A stretch of 64,000 bases of DNA. Source: Sphingomonas sp. LR60 (GTDB taxonomy: Bacteria > Pseudomonadota > Alphaproteobacteria > Sphingomonadales > Sphingomonadaceae). A model generated the notes under the pieces. That model was not told the origin of the DNA, made no database searches, and saw only the letters and a program-made list of their open reading frames with translations. The stretch lies in assembly GCF_036855935.1 (NCBI RefSeq), contig NZ_JASPFK010000001.1:779501-843500 (forward strand), given 5' to 3'. Made by a program: the position numbers and the translations under genes. This document shows, in pieces, positions 32,516 through 41,752 of the stretch (position 1 is the stretch's first letter; the number at the start of each line of letters is the position of its first letter).

Positions 32516-33739
32516 ATGGCTGACTTCGACTATCTTGCGATCGACACCCGCGGTAACGAGACGCGCGGCCACGTCAGCGCCACCGACATGGACGCCGCCC
32601 GCGCCGCGCTCGACCGCAAGCGGCTGTACGTCGTCCGCCTCGAACCCGGCAACACCCCACAGGCGCGTAGCCGCCCATTGTTCGGGCTCGAACTCGGCCG
32701 CGCGAAGATGTCGGGCAAGCAATTGACCTTGTTCACCCGACAGTTGGCAACGCTCAACCGCGTGTCGCCGCTGGAAGAGTCGCTTCGCACGATCACCCGC
32801 CAGACCGAGCAGGACAGCGTCCGCGCGATCGTCCAGACCGTCCATAGCGCGGTCGTCGAAGGCCGCCGCCTCGCCGATGCGATGGCGCGCGAGCCGAAGA
32901 GCTTCCCGCCGCTCTACCGCGCGATGGTCGCGGCGGGCGAAAGCTCGGGCACGCTGCCGCAGATCATGGAGCGGCTGTCGACCCTGCTCGAACGTCAGGC
33001 CGAAATCCGCGGCAAGTTGCTGACCGCGATGGCCTATCCCTCGGTGCTCGCCGCTGTCGCGCTCGGGGTGGTGCTGGCGCTGATGACCTTCGTCGTTCCG
33101 CAGGTGGTCGAGCAATTCGATACCGTGGGGCAGGAACTCCCGCTGCTGACGCGGCTGGTGATTGGGCTGTCGGACGTGCTGGTCGGCTGGTGGTGGCTGA
33201 TGCTGCTGGTGCTGGTCGCGCTCGGCGTCGGCGCATGGGCAGCGCTGCGCCAGCCGCCGATCCGGCTCGCCTTCGACAGCTGGCTGCTGCGTGTACCGCT
33301 GCTTGGTCGCCTGCTCCGCGACCTCCACGCGGCACGGATGGCGCGGACCTTGTCGACGATGGTCGCCAGCCGTCTCCCGCTTTTGGAAGGGCTTAGCCTT
33401 ACCGCGGGCACGATCCACAACCGGCGGCTGAAGGTGGCGTCGGACGAGATCACCGAATCGATCCGCGGCGGCGGCAGTCTGTCGACGGCGATGCGCCGCG
33501 CGGGTGTGTTCCCGCCGCTGCTCGTCTACCTCGCCGCCAGCGGGGAAGCGGCGGGGCGGCTCGACGAGATGCTGGAGCGCGCCGCCGATTATCTGGAACG
33601 CGAGTTCGACCGTTTCACCGCCACCGCCATGTCGCTTCTCGAACCGCTCATCATCGTCATCATGGGCGCGATCGTCGCGACGATCGTGCTATCGATCCTG
33701 CTCCCCATCCTTCAGCTCAACACGCTGGCCGGACAATGA
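32516..33739 (+). CDS. gspF: Type II secretion system inner-membrane protein F
   Basis: A 407-aa platform protein with two homologous T2SSF cytoplasmic domains, each followed by a membrane helix. It opens DFDYLAIDTRGNETRGHVSA and shows GESSGTLPQIMERLSTLLER in the first domain and LAASGEAAGRLDEMLERAAD in the second. Hydrophobic spans occur near residues 175-200, 220-245 and 375-400. The GGGTAAG stretch just upstream of its ATG at 32516 provides a ribosome site, needed because coupling to gspE is lost. It overlaps gspG by four bases. Confidence 0.95.
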   Translation: MADFDYLAIDTRGNETRGHVSATDMDAARAALDRKRLYVVRLEPGNTPQARSRPLFGLELGRAKMSGKQLTLFTRQLATLNRVSPLEESLRTITRQTEQDSVRAIVQTVHSAVVEGRRLADAMAREPKSFPPLYRAMVAAGESSGTLPQIMERLSTLLERQAEIRGKLLTAMAYPSVLAAVALGVVLALMTFVVPQVVEQFDTVGQELPLLTRLVIGLSDVLVGWWWLMLLVLVALGVGAWAALRQPPIRLAFDSWLLRVPLLGRLLRDLHAARMARTLSTMVASRLPLLEGLSLTAGTIHNRRLKVASDEITESIRGGGSLSTAMRRAGVFPPLLVYLAASGEAAGRLDEMLERAADYLEREFDRFTATAMSLLEPLIIVIMGAIVATIVLSILLPILQLNTLAGQ

Positions 33740-34188
33740 GAATGCCTATGTCGACCGAACAGAAGAACCGCCGCAGGAAGCGCAACGGGTTCACCCTCGT
33801 CGAGCTGATGGTGGTGATCGTCATCATCGGCCTGCTCGCGACGATCGTCGCACTGAACGTGCTGCCGTCGGGCGACACCGCACGCATCCAGAAAGCCAAG
33901 GCCGATATCGCGACGATCGAGCAGGGTCTCGAACTCTACCGGTTGCAGATGGGCAATTACCCGACGACGACGCAGGGGCTGCAGTCGCTGGTCACCCCGC
34001 CGGCGGGCGCCGATGCCGCGCGCTACCAAGCCGGCGGCTATATCAAGCGTTTGCCGGAAGATCCGTGGAACCGGCCGTACCTTTATGCCTCGCCCGGTCA
34101 GCACGGCGCGGCGGATGTCTGGACGCTCGGGGCCGACGGCAAGGACGGCGGGCAGGGGATCGATGCCGATATCGGATCCTGGCAGTAA
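33736..34188 (+). CDS. gspG: Type II secretion system major pseudopilin G
   Basis: A 150-aa pseudopilin, main subunit of the periplasmic pseudopilus. The prepilin peptidase site is G|FTLVELMVVIVIIGLLAT after a 16-17-residue basic leader, with the invariant Glu5. The C-terminal domain keeps the calcium-site region LPEDPWNRPYLYASPGQHG and ends in DIGSWQ, as usual for GspG. No prepilin peptidase (gspO/pilD) is in the window, so processing depends on a distant gene. It overlaps gspF and gspH. Confidence 0.97.
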   Translation: MRMPMSTEQKNRRRKRNGFTLVELMVVIVIIGLLATIVALNVLPSGDTARIQKAKADIATIEQGLELYRLQMGNYPTTTQGLQSLVTPPAGADAARYQAGGYIKRLPEDPWNRPYLYASPGQHGAADVWTLGADGKDGGQGIDADIGSWQ

Positions 34189-34672
34189 GCCATTGTTCCT
34201 GGCCACGGCGTGGGCCGGGGCGCGCTGCCGCACGCATGACGCGCGGCAGCGCGGCTTCACGCTGATCGAGCTGATGGTGGTCATTACCGTCATCGGGCTC
34301 GCCTCGGCGGCGGCGGTGCTGATGATGCCCGACACGCGCGGACGGCTGATGGACGAGGCGGCGCGCTTCGCGGTGCGCACCCGCGCCGCGCACGACGCCG
34401 CGATCGTCGAGGCGCGCCCGGTCAGCCTGTGGGTGACGCCGGGCGGCTACGGCTTCGACCAGTGGCGTGGTGGGGCGTGGACCCCACTCGATGGCCCGCT
34501 GGGCGTCGAGCGCTGGAAACCCGGTACCGCAACCACCGGCCCGGCGCGCGACCGCTTGACCTTTGATACCACCGGGCTAGCCGACCGCGCGATGACCGTG
34601 ACGCTGACTCGCGAGGGGATGCGCACCGATGTGGTGATCGACGCCGACGGGACCGTCCGTGTCGCGGGCTGA
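34163..34672 (+). CDS. gspH: Type II secretion system minor pseudopilin H
   Basis: About 169 aa. A long leader ends in RQRG, then FTLIELMVVITVIGLASAAA gives the type IV prepilin cleavage site and N-terminal helix. The C-terminal domain contains GGAWTPLDGPLGVERW and ends VVIDADGTVRVAG. The ATG at 34163 overlaps gspG by 26 bp; an alternative start closer to the cleavage site is not obvious. It forms part of the H-I-J-K minor pseudopilin set that primes the pseudopilus. Confidence 0.9.
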   Translation: MPISDPGSKPLFLATAWAGARCRTHDARQRGFTLIELMVVITVIGLASAAAVLMMPDTRGRLMDEAARFAVRTRAAHDAAIVEARPVSLWVTPGGYGFDQWRGGAWTPLDGPLGVERWKPGTATTGPARDRLTFDTTGLADRAMTVTLTREGMRTDVVIDADGTVRVAG

Positions 34673-35060
34673 CCCGCGCGCCCGCGGGTTCACTTTGGTC
34701 GAGATCATGGTCGCACTCGTGGTGTTCAGCCTCGCCGCATTGGCGCTGATCCGGCTGGAGGGACAGACGATCCGCTCGACCGGCTTCGTGTCCGAGACGT
34801 TGCTCGCGCAGATCGTCGCGCGAAACGTCGCGATCGAGGCCGTCACCGATGCGCAACCGCCGACGCGCGGCCGCGCGACCGGGATCGAGCAGGCGGGCGG
34901 GCGCAATTGGACGTGGGTCCGCGACACACAGCCGCTCGGCGATGGCGATGTCCAGCGGATCGATGTCGCGGTCAGCGACGCGGGCGGCGCGGTGATGGGG
35001 CGCGCGACGATGGTCCGCCCACCGCCCGCGCCGATCTCGCAAGTCAGGGTCGGGCCATGA
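34659..35060 (+). CDS. gspI: Type II secretion system minor pseudopilin I
   Basis: A 133-aa minor pseudopilin with a very short leader (MSRADPRARG) and FTLVEIMVALVVFSLAALAL after the cleavage site. The rest (ARNVAIEAVTDAQ, NWTWVRDTQPLGDGDVQRID) matches GspI, which forms the tip core with GspJ and GspK. The GTG start at 34659 overlaps gspH by 14 bp, and the stop overlaps the gspJ ATG (ATGA). Confidence 0.93.
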   Translation: MSRADPRARGFTLVEIMVALVVFSLAALALIRLEGQTIRSTGFVSETLLAQIVARNVAIEAVTDAQPPTRGRATGIEQAGGRNWTWVRDTQPLGDGDVQRIDVAVSDAGGAVMGRATMVRPPPAPISQVRVGP

Positions 35061-35746
35061 CCCGCCGGACGACGCACGAAGCGGGCTTTACCTTGGTCGA
35101 GGTGATGATCGCGCTGATGATCTTTGGGATGATCGCCGCGGCGGGCGTCGCATTGCTGGCGTTCAGCGTCCGCGCGCAGGGCGCGACCGACGCGGCGCTC
35201 GATGACAATGCCGCGCTCAACCGGCTGGTGTCGATCATGACCGCCGACATGGCGCAGGCGCAGGATCGCCCGACTCGTGACGCCGCGGGCACGCTGCTCC
35301 CGGCCTTTTCGGGCGACCGCAGCGCGCAGCCGATCCTGCGCCTCGTGCGCGGCGGCTGGGCGAACCCCGATCAGGCACCGCGCGCGACCTTGCAGAAGGT
35401 AGAATATCGCCTGACCGCCGACGGGATCGAGCGCGTCGCCTATCCCGCGCTCGACGGAGCCGCGCCTTTGCCGGCGGCGTTGCTGGTCGAACGTGTGCAG
35501 GAGGTGCGCGTGCGGTTCCGCTATGCCGGGGCGTGGAGTGACACCTGGCAGGGCGACGAACGAGCGACGCTGCCGCAGGCGATCGAGCTGACGCTCGTGC
35601 GCGCCGGTGGGCAATCCTACCGGCTGCTGTTCCTCGTCGGCACGGGCGCGCCGCGTACGACCGACGACACCAACAACGGTCAGCAAGGCCCTGGAAGCGG
35701 CACTCCGGCGGGCACACCCGCAGGCGCGATCGATGCGCCGCGCTAG
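35057..35746 (+). CDS. gspJ: Type II secretion system minor pseudopilin J
   Basis: A 229-aa minor pseudopilin. The leader MTRRTTHEAG is followed by FTLVEVMIALMIFGMIAAAG, with the GspJ landmark DDNAALNRLVSIMTADMAQA downstream. The C-terminal 35 residues are Gly/Pro/Thr-rich and probably disordered. ATGA coupling joins it to gspI, and it overlaps the gspK start by 14 bp. Confidence 0.94.
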   Translation: MTRRTTHEAGFTLVEVMIALMIFGMIAAAGVALLAFSVRAQGATDAALDDNAALNRLVSIMTADMAQAQDRPTRDAAGTLLPAFSGDRSAQPILRLVRGGWANPDQAPRATLQKVEYRLTADGIERVAYPALDGAAPLPAALLVERVQEVRVRFRYAGAWSDTWQGDERATLPQAIELTLVRAGGQSYRLLFLVGTGAPRTTDDTNNGQQGPGSGTPAGTPAGAIDAPR

Positions 35747-36700
35747 GCCGGGCGAGCGCGGCGCCGCGCTGTTGACCGTGCTGCTGCTCGTCGCGGTGAT
35801 CGCGGTGATGGCGGCGACTGCGCTGGAGCGGCTCCGGCTATCGACGCGGCTCGCCGCCAATGCCGTCGCGCTCGATGCCGCGCGGGGCTACGCCTATGCC
35901 GCCGAGACGTTGGCGACCCGTCGCGTTTCTACCTTGCTGCAACAAAGCCGCGACCGCGTCGCGCTGACCGGCGGATGGAGTGGTCGACCGTTCGGGCTGC
36001 CGATCCCCGGCGGCACCGCGGTCGCGCGGGTTACCGATGGCGGCAATTGCTTCAACCTCAACGGGCTGGTGACGTTCGGATTCGGCGATGCCTATCTCGT
36101 CAACCCACAGGCGCTGACGCGCTTTCAGAGGTTGTTGCGGCTGTTGCGCGTGCCGGAAGGTGACGCGATCGCCGCCGCCACGGCCGACTGGCTCGACAGC
36201 GACGACGATCCACTGCCCGGCGGTGCGGAGAACAACGATTATCGCGGCTATCGCACCGCCGGCACGCTGATGGCGGATGTCAGCGAGCTACGCGCCGTGA
36301 AAGGCGTCACGCCAGAGGCGTTCAAGGTGATCCGGCCATGGGTATGCACGCTGCCGATCGCGCGGCAGTCGGTGTTGAACGTCAACACGTTGCTTCCGGA
36401 ACAGGCGCCGCTGCTCGCGATGCTGCTCCCCGACTCGATGGGCGTCGCGCAGGCGCAGGGCCTGCTGCTGCGCCGGCCACCCGGCGGCTATGCGCAGACC
36501 GGGCAGTTCTGGGCACAACTGGCGAGCGCGGGCGGTGCGACCGACATCGGCGCGCAGTCGCAGACCGCCGTCACCACCAAATGGTTCGCGCTGCGCATCG
36601 ATGTGGCCAATGGCGGCGCGGAATTGCATGAGGAAGGGCTGATCGACGCGCGGACCCTTCCCGTCCGGCTCGTGACGCGGCAATGGGGGATGTACCATGA
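35733..36700 (+). CDS. gspK: Type II secretion system minor pseudopilin K (3' end affected by a one-base indel)
   Basis: The tip pseudopilin, about 322 aa when repaired. After RRARPGERG the helix AALLTVLLLVAVIAVMAATA lacks the usual Glu5, as is normal for GspK. The body has the domain markers GNCFNLNGL, TADWLDSDDDPLPGGAEN and SVLNVNTLLPEQAP. As read, the frame runs past QWGMYHDRC to 36809, deep inside gspL. One extra G in the five-G run at 36685-36689 gives QWGDVP and a TGA at 36698-36700 that overlaps the gspL ATG, matching the operon's other junctions. Confidence 0.92.
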
Positions 36701-37786
36701 CCGTTGCGACGCTCCTCTTCCTGCCCCCCGACGATCTCGCAGCCGTGGCGCTGGTGGCGGATCCGCGACGATGCGGTCGAGCGCGAGGGCGAGGGGCTGC
36801 CCGAGGTGACGGCGGACGATCGCGTCGTCGCGGTCGCGCCGGCCGATGCGGTGACGTTGCACTGGGCGGCGCTACCCGCCCGTTCCCCGGCGCAGGCGCT
36901 GGCGGCGGCACGCGTCGTGGTCAGCGACGCGACTGCCGAGCCGGCGCACGACCTCCATGTCGCGGTCGGCCGAGAGCGCGATGGCGAGCGCGCGATCGCG
37001 GTCGTCGCACCGGCGCGGATGGCGGGCTGGCTCGCGGCCTTGGCACGCGGCGGAGTCGATCCGGCCGCGGTCGTACCCGCCCCGTTGCTGCTCCCGGAAC
37101 CCGAAGAGGGCTATGTCCGCGCCGACCTTGGCGGGCAGGTGGTGGCGCGTGGCCGTACGACCGGTTGGGCCGACGAACCGGTGCTTACCGGGCTGGTCAC
37201 GCGGGGCGAGACCCCGCGCCTGCTCGACCGCGCCGCGCTTCGCGCCGCCGCGATCGACGCGGTCGCGGAGCCGGTGATCGACCTGCGGCAGGGGGCGTTC
37301 GCGCGTCGCCGCCGGCGTACCTCGATCGACTGGGCGCTGGTGCGGCGGCTGGCGGTGCTCGCCGGGCTGATCCTGCTCGCAACGCTGGCGATCGATGTGG
37401 TGCGGATCATGCGCTATTCGTTCGGTGCCGATGCGATCGAGCAGCGCGCCGCGACGATCGCGCGACAGGGCCTGCCGCGCGGCACCGGCGAAGGGGATGC
37501 GACACGGATGCTCGGCGAGCGACTGTCGGCACTGCGCGGGCCGGGGCAGGGTTTCACCCGCACCGCCGCGGCGATCTACGCGATCGTGGAGGCGGTGCCC
37601 GACACCGAGATCACCGCCTTGCAGTTCGAGCCGAACGGTGCGCTGCGTGTCTCGCTGTCGCTGGCGGGCGAGGCACAGGCTAACACGGTCAAGTCGCGGC
37701 TCGCCGATGCCGGCTTCACGGTCGAATCGAGTGTCTTCCAGCAATCCGCCGGTCGCCTGACCGGCGACATGACGGTGCGGCCATGA
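36697..37786 (+). CDS. gspL: Type II secretion system protein L (N-terminal frame broken)
   Basis: An inner-membrane protein of about 362 aa that recruits GspE to the platform. The ATG at 36697 starts MTVATLLFLPP, but the body (WRWWRIRDDAVEREGEGLPE onward) is one frame away. It carries an actin-like cytoplasmic domain, a membrane helix around RRLAVLAGLILLATLAIDVV and a periplasmic ferredoxin-like end. Dropping one C from the six-C run at 36724-36729 (or one base near 36745) joins them. The span is one base over a multiple of three. It ends in an ATGA overlap with gspM. Confidence 0.88.
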
Positions 37787-38255
37787 CGGCGTTGAAGGCA
37801 TGGTTCGACGGACGCTCGCTGCGTGAGCGGCGATTGCTGCTGGTGATGGTCGCGTTGGCGGCGGTGACGCTGGTGTGGGGCGCGGTGATCCGTCCGGTGC
37901 GCGACGGCCTGTCGTCGTCGCGTGAACGCTATACCGATGCGGTGATCCGGCTCGGCACCGCGCAGGCCGGGCTGCGGCAGGTCAAGGCGTTGCAGCGCCG
38001 TGCGACCCCGCTGTCCGCGCCGCTCGCCGACATCGTCCGCGCGCGTGCCGACGCCGCGGGCTTCACGCTCGCCAGCCTCGACGTCGAGGCGCCGGATCGC
38101 ATCCGAACCGCGATCGCCACCGCGCGGGCCGGGGCGTTGATGCAATGGATCAGCGGCCTGGAGGCGGAAGGCGTCCTCGTCGACTCGCTCAGCGTCTCGG
38201 GCAACGGCGCGGGCAGCGTCACCGCGACCATGACGCTGCGTGCGCGGGGGCCTGA
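37783..38255 (+). CDS. gspM: Type II secretion system protein M (3' end affected by a one-base indel)
   Basis: About 157 aa: a short cytoplasmic start (KAWFDGRSLRERR), one membrane helix (LLLVMVALAAVTLVWGAVI) and a periplasmic ferredoxin-like domain that pairs with GspL. As read, the frame passes TMTLRARGP and continues to 38388 inside gspN. One more G in the five-G run at 38246-38250 produces TLRARGA and a TGA at 38253-38255, giving a TGATG junction with gspN. Confidence 0.9.
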
Positions 38256-38974
38256 TGCGCATCCCGCTTACTACCGGTCGCCGCACGCTGTTCCTCGCGC
38301 TTTTCGTGGCGGCGATGCTCGCCTTTCTCCCGCTGCGGCTCGCGCTCGGCTGGACCGGGCTCGACGGACAGGGCTTTGCCGCGCGTGAAGTGACCGGCAG
38401 CTTGTGGTCGGGGCGCTTGGTCGAGGCGCGGTTCGGCGAGATCGCCTTGGGGGATCTCGACGCGGGCCTGTCGCCCCTCTCGCTGCTGATCGGTCGCGCG
38501 AGGATCGCGTTGGAGAGCGAGTCGAACGATCCGGCACAGCGGCTCGCCGGTGCGGTTGAGATCGGGCGCAATCGCGCGGCGATTATTGGTGCCAGTGGAC
38601 CGCTCTCGCCCGGTAACGCCTTCGCGCCTTTACCCGTCTCCGCGCTCAACCTCGACGGTGTGACGGTGCGCTTCGTCGACGGTACGTGCCAAGCGGCGGA
38701 AGGTCGCGTCCGCGCGACGCTCACCGGGGCGTTCCTCGGGCAGCCGCTGCCCGGTGCGCTCAGCGGCACTGCGCGCTGCGATGCCGGCGCCTTGCTGCTG
38801 CCGCTCACCAGCGGCGCGGGCGAGGGGGTCAACCTGCGGCTCTGGCCGGACGGCCGCTATCGCGCCGACCTGACGCTGATCCCGACCGACCCGACGATCG
38901 CGGCACGGCTCGACGGCGCCGGCTTCGCGGTCAACGGTGCGGCACGAACCTTCTCGGTCGACGGACGTTTTTGA
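38255..38974 (+). CDS. gspN: Type II secretion system protein N
   Basis: A 239-aa bitopic inner-membrane protein with an N-terminal helix (TLFLALFVAAMLAFLPLRLA) and a periplasmic domain of repeating beta segments, including SLWSGRLVEARFGEIALGDL and CRCDAG-like paired cysteines (GTCQAA...GTARCDAG). GspN is an accessory component whose exact role is unsettled. The ATG at 38255 is preferred over 38240 because it gives the TGATG junction with repaired gspM. Last gene of the operon, it is followed 47 bp later by tRNA-His. Confidence 0.88.
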   Translation: MRIPLTTGRRTLFLALFVAAMLAFLPLRLALGWTGLDGQGFAAREVTGSLWSGRLVEARFGEIALGDLDAGLSPLSLLIGRARIALESESNDPAQRLAGAVEIGRNRAAIIGASGPLSPGNAFAPLPVSALNLDGVTVRFVDGTCQAAEGRVRATLTGAFLGQPLPGALSGTARCDAGALLLPLTSGAGEGVNLRLWPDGRYRADLTLIPTDPTIAARLDGAGFAVNGAARTFSVDGRF

Positions 38975-39021
38975 ACCGCTTGACGAACCGGCTGCCATGC
39001 CGCTAGGGGCACGGCCTTCGC

Positions 39022-39099
39022 GGCGATCGTAGCTCAGTTGGTTAGAGCATCGGTTTGTGGTACCGAGGGTCGCGGGTTCAAGTCCCGTCGGTCGCCCCA
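39022..39099 (+). tRNA. tRNA-His (anticodon GTG)
   Basis: The acceptor GCGATCG pairs with CGGTCGC, and an extra 5' G (39022) faces C73, as required for histidine identity. Anticodon stem TCGGT/ACCGA, loop TTGTGGT; T arm GGGTTCAAGTCCC; CCA encoded. Confidence 0.96.
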
Positions 39100-39189
39100 T
39101 CCCTCCATTTCTGTTTCTTGCTGGCGTTTTTCGCCAGACAAGATTAGCGCGCCTGACGGTAATTTAACGTCGTGCGCACTGGAGAGACG

Positions 39190-40245
39190 ATGACCTCGGT
39201 CTGGGACTATCCCGATTTCGACAGCCATGAAGGGCTGCACCTGTTCACCGATCCGACGTCGGGGCTGAAGGCGGTGATCGCCGTCCACTCGACCACGCTC
39301 GGACCGGCGGCAGGCGGGGTGCGCTTCTGGCATTATGCCGATGATTCCCGTGCGATTACCGATGCCCTGCGTCTCTCGCGCGGCATGAGCTACAAGAATG
39401 CGATGGCCGGACTCGATCTCGGCGGCGGCAAGGGTGTCGTCCTCGCGGACCGGGCGGGCGCGACGATCAGCGACGACCAGCTGGTGGCCTTCGGCCGCGC
39501 GGTTGAGTCGCTCGGCGGTCGCTACGTCACCGCCGAAGACGTCGGCATGTCCGAGGCACGGATGAAGGTGATCGCGGGCGAGACGCGCTACGTCTCCGGG
39601 CTGCCGGTCGCGCAGGGTGCGGCGGGTGGCGATCCCGGCCCGTACACCGCACACGGCGTCTATCTCGGCGTGCGCGCCGCGGCGAAGCGCGGGCTCGGCA
39701 CCGATGACGTGAAGGGCGTGCGCGTCGCGATCCAGGGGCTCGGTTCGGTCGGCGGCGGCCTTGCCCGGCTGCTGGCGAAGGACGGAGCGATCCTGACGCT
39801 GGCCGACGTCGATCAGGCGCGGGCCGAGCGGATGGCCGCGGAGCTGGGGGCGACGACCGTCGCGCCCGACGCGATCCTGTCGGCGGATGTCGATATCGTC
39901 AGCCCCAATGCGCTGGGCGCAATCCTCACCGAGCGCTCGATCCCGACGCTGAAGGCGAAGATCGTCGCGGGCGGCGCGAACAACCAGCTCGAGACGCGCG
40001 CGGACGGTCAGCGACTGCACGACGCCGGGATCGTCTACGCGCCCGATTACGTCATCAACGCCGGTGGCATCATCAACGTCGGGCTCGAATATCTCGGCCA
40101 CGGCGACGAGGCCGAGGTGATGGCGCGGATCGCGCAGATTCCTGGTCGCCTGGATCAGGTATGGGACGAAGCTGCCGCCTCGGGCGATCCGACCGCCGAA
40201 GTCGCCGACCGGATCGCGCGCCGCCTGATCGGCAGGGCTGCGTAA
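39190..40245 (+). CDS. Leucine/valine/phenylalanine-type amino acid dehydrogenase
   Basis: A 351-aa NAD-dependent oxidative deaminase of the Glu/Leu/Phe/Val dehydrogenase superfamily. Residues 33-60 hold the substrate glycine motif LGPAAGGVRFW. The catalytic region is MSYKNAMAGLDLGGGKGVV with both lysines, and the Rossmann fold GLGSVGGGLARLL is near residue 185. Size and motifs fit leucine dehydrogenase better than glutamate dehydrogenase, but exact side-chain preference needs assay. GGAGAGACG precedes the ATG at 39190. It is monocistronic between tRNA-His and the ccm genes. Confidence 0.9.
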   Translation: MTSVWDYPDFDSHEGLHLFTDPTSGLKAVIAVHSTTLGPAAGGVRFWHYADDSRAITDALRLSRGMSYKNAMAGLDLGGGKGVVLADRAGATISDDQLVAFGRAVESLGGRYVTAEDVGMSEARMKVIAGETRYVSGLPVAQGAAGGDPGPYTAHGVYLGVRAAAKRGLGTDDVKGVRVAIQGLGSVGGGLARLLAKDGAILTLADVDQARAERMAAELGATTVAPDAILSADVDIVSPNALGAILTERSIPTLKAKIVAGGANNQLETRADGQRLHDAGIVYAPDYVINAGGIINVGLEYLGHGDEAEVMARIAQIPGRLDQVWDEAAASGDPTAEVADRIARRLIGRAA

Positions 40246-40299
40246 CAGTGATCTGGCACACCGTTGCCGCGTTCGGCGGCGACGGTGCGCGAGACGAAG

Positions 40300-40379
40300 C
40301 AGACATAGGCCCCTGCCTCCGCAGGGGCGACACCGCCTCAAACAGCCGTCGCCCCTGCGAATGCAGGGGCCTATGTCTG
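40300..40379. repeat. Inverted repeat (CAGACATAGGCCCCTGC arms)
   Basis: 17-bp perfectly complementary ends, CAGACATAGGCCCCTGC and GCAGGGGCCTATGTCTG, surround a second internal CCCCTGC/GCAGGGG pairing. It fills much of the 243-bp gap before ccmC; no gene is seen there. Confidence 0.75.
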
Positions 40380-40488
40380 TCGCCTCCGCCGATACCCGTG
40401 CCGCGGAAGATGGGGCGATTGTGTCCCTCACCCCCATCCACAAAACGCCGGGGGTGACGGCCGCCCCCGGTTCGCCTATCCCGGCGCC

Positions 40489-41214
40489 GTGCCTGCGCTC
40501 CATGCCTTTGCCAACCCGGCGCGTTTCCTGAAGATCGCGCGTCCGCTCACCCCGATCCTGTGGTGGGCGGGCGTCGCCTTGATCGCGATCGGCTGCTGGG
40601 CGGGGCTGACGCAGACCCCGGCGGATTATCTGCAGGGTGAGACGGTCCGCATTCTCTACATCCACGTGCCATCCGCCTGGCTGGGGATGGGCGGATGGAG
40701 CAGCATCGCAATCTCGAGCATCGTCTTCCTCGTGTGGCGGCATCCACTGGCGATGATCGCTGCGCGCGCGATCGCCGCGCCCGGCGCGATCTTCGCCGCG
40801 CTGTGTCTGGTGACCGGCGCGATCTGGGGCCGGCCGACTTGGGGGACGTGGTGGCAATGGGACGGCCGGCTGACCTCGATGCTGCTGTTGTTCTTCGTCT
40901 ATCTCGGCTTCATCGCGTTGGCGCAGGCCGATCGCGAGCGCGACGGCGATGGCCGCATCCCCGCGCTGTACGGCATCGCCGGCACCGTGCTGCTCCCGAT
41001 CATCCGCTATTCGGTGGTGTGGTGGAACACGCTGCATCAGGGGCCGAGCATCGGGCTGACCGGCTCCAGCATCGATCGCTCGCTGCTCTGGCCGCTGCCG
41101 ATCATGCTGGCGGGCTTCTCGTTCTTCTTCGGGGCGGTGGTGCTGATGCGGATGCGCACGATGCTGGCGCGCGAAAAGGCCGAGGCACGGCTCCGGCGGC
41201 GGGCACGCGCATGA
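40489..41214 (+). CDS. ccmC: Cytochrome c maturation heme-handling protein CcmC
   Basis: A 241-aa inner-membrane protein with six hydrophobic spans that presents heme to CcmE in system I cytochrome c maturation. The Trp-rich motif WGTWWQWDGRLTSMLLLFF and the flanking histidines (YIHVPSAW and NTLHQGPS) that hold heme are all present. The GTG at 40489 is the start that gives the family length. It overlaps ccmD by four bases. Confidence 0.96.
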   Translation: MPALHAFANPARFLKIARPLTPILWWAGVALIAIGCWAGLTQTPADYLQGETVRILYIHVPSAWLGMGGWSSIAISSIVFLVWRHPLAMIAARAIAAPGAIFAALCLVTGAIWGRPTWGTWWQWDGRLTSMLLLFFVYLGFIALAQADRERDGDGRIPALYGIAGTVLLPIIRYSVVWWNTLHQGPSIGLTGSSIDRSLLWPLPIMLAGFSFFFGAVVLMRMRTMLAREKAEARLRRRARA

Positions 41215-41315
41215 ACCCGTGGCCCTTCGTCACCGGCGCCTATGCGCTGACCTTGCTCGCCGCCGCGGCGCTTGCGTGGTGGAGTTGGCACCAGATGCGG
41301 GATGCCGAGAAGTGA
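41211..41315 (+). CDS. ccmD: Heme exporter protein CcmD
   Basis: A 34-aa single-helix protein (FVTGAYALTLLAAAALAWWSW) that helps release holo-CcmE from CcmABC. It is identified by position, with four-base overlaps to both ccmC and ccmE, by size, and by the short post-helix charged tail MRDAEK. Confidence 0.85.
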   Translation: MNPWPFVTGAYALTLLAAAALAWWSWHQMRDAEK

Positions 41316-41752
41316 CGCGCAAGAACCAGCGACTGATGCTCGTGTTGCTCGGCCTCGGCGCGATCGCCGCGGCGGCGCTGCTCGCGCTTTCGGGTCTGCG
41401 CGACCAGGCGGCGTTCTTCTACGCGCCCGCCGACGTCGCGGGCAATCTGCCGCCGCCCGACAAGGCGGTGCGGCTGGGCGGGATGGTCGAGCGCGGCTCG
41501 CTCAAGCGCGCGGCCGACGGCGTATCGATCGACTTCGTCGTCACCGACGGCAAGGCGACCACCCCGGTGCGGTTCAGCGGAATCGCGCCCGACCTGTTCC
41601 GCGAAGGCTCGGGTGTCGTGGCGGAGGGGCATTTCCGCCCGGACGCCTCGTTCGTCGCCACCAACCTGCTCGCCAAGCACGACGAGAAATACATGCCGCC
41701 GCAAATGGCCGGGAAGATGCACGAAACCCGCACGCTCGAGGAGCAGCGCTGA
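41312..41752 (+). CDS. ccmE: Periplasmic heme chaperone CcmE
   Basis: A 146-aa membrane-anchored chaperone that binds heme covalently and delivers it to CcmF. The N-terminal helix (LMLVLLGLGAIAAAALLAL) is followed by an OB-fold with VRLGGMVERGSLKR and DFVVTDG. The heme-attachment histidine sits in LLAKHDEKYMPPQM. The GTG start at 41312 overlaps ccmD. Confidence 0.95.
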   Translation: MTRKNQRLMLVLLGLGAIAAAALLALSGLRDQAAFFYAPADVAGNLPPPDKAVRLGGMVERGSLKRAADGVSIDFVVTDGKATTPVRFSGIAPDLFREGSGVVAEGHFRPDASFVATNLLAKHDEKYMPPQMAGKMHETRTLEEQR

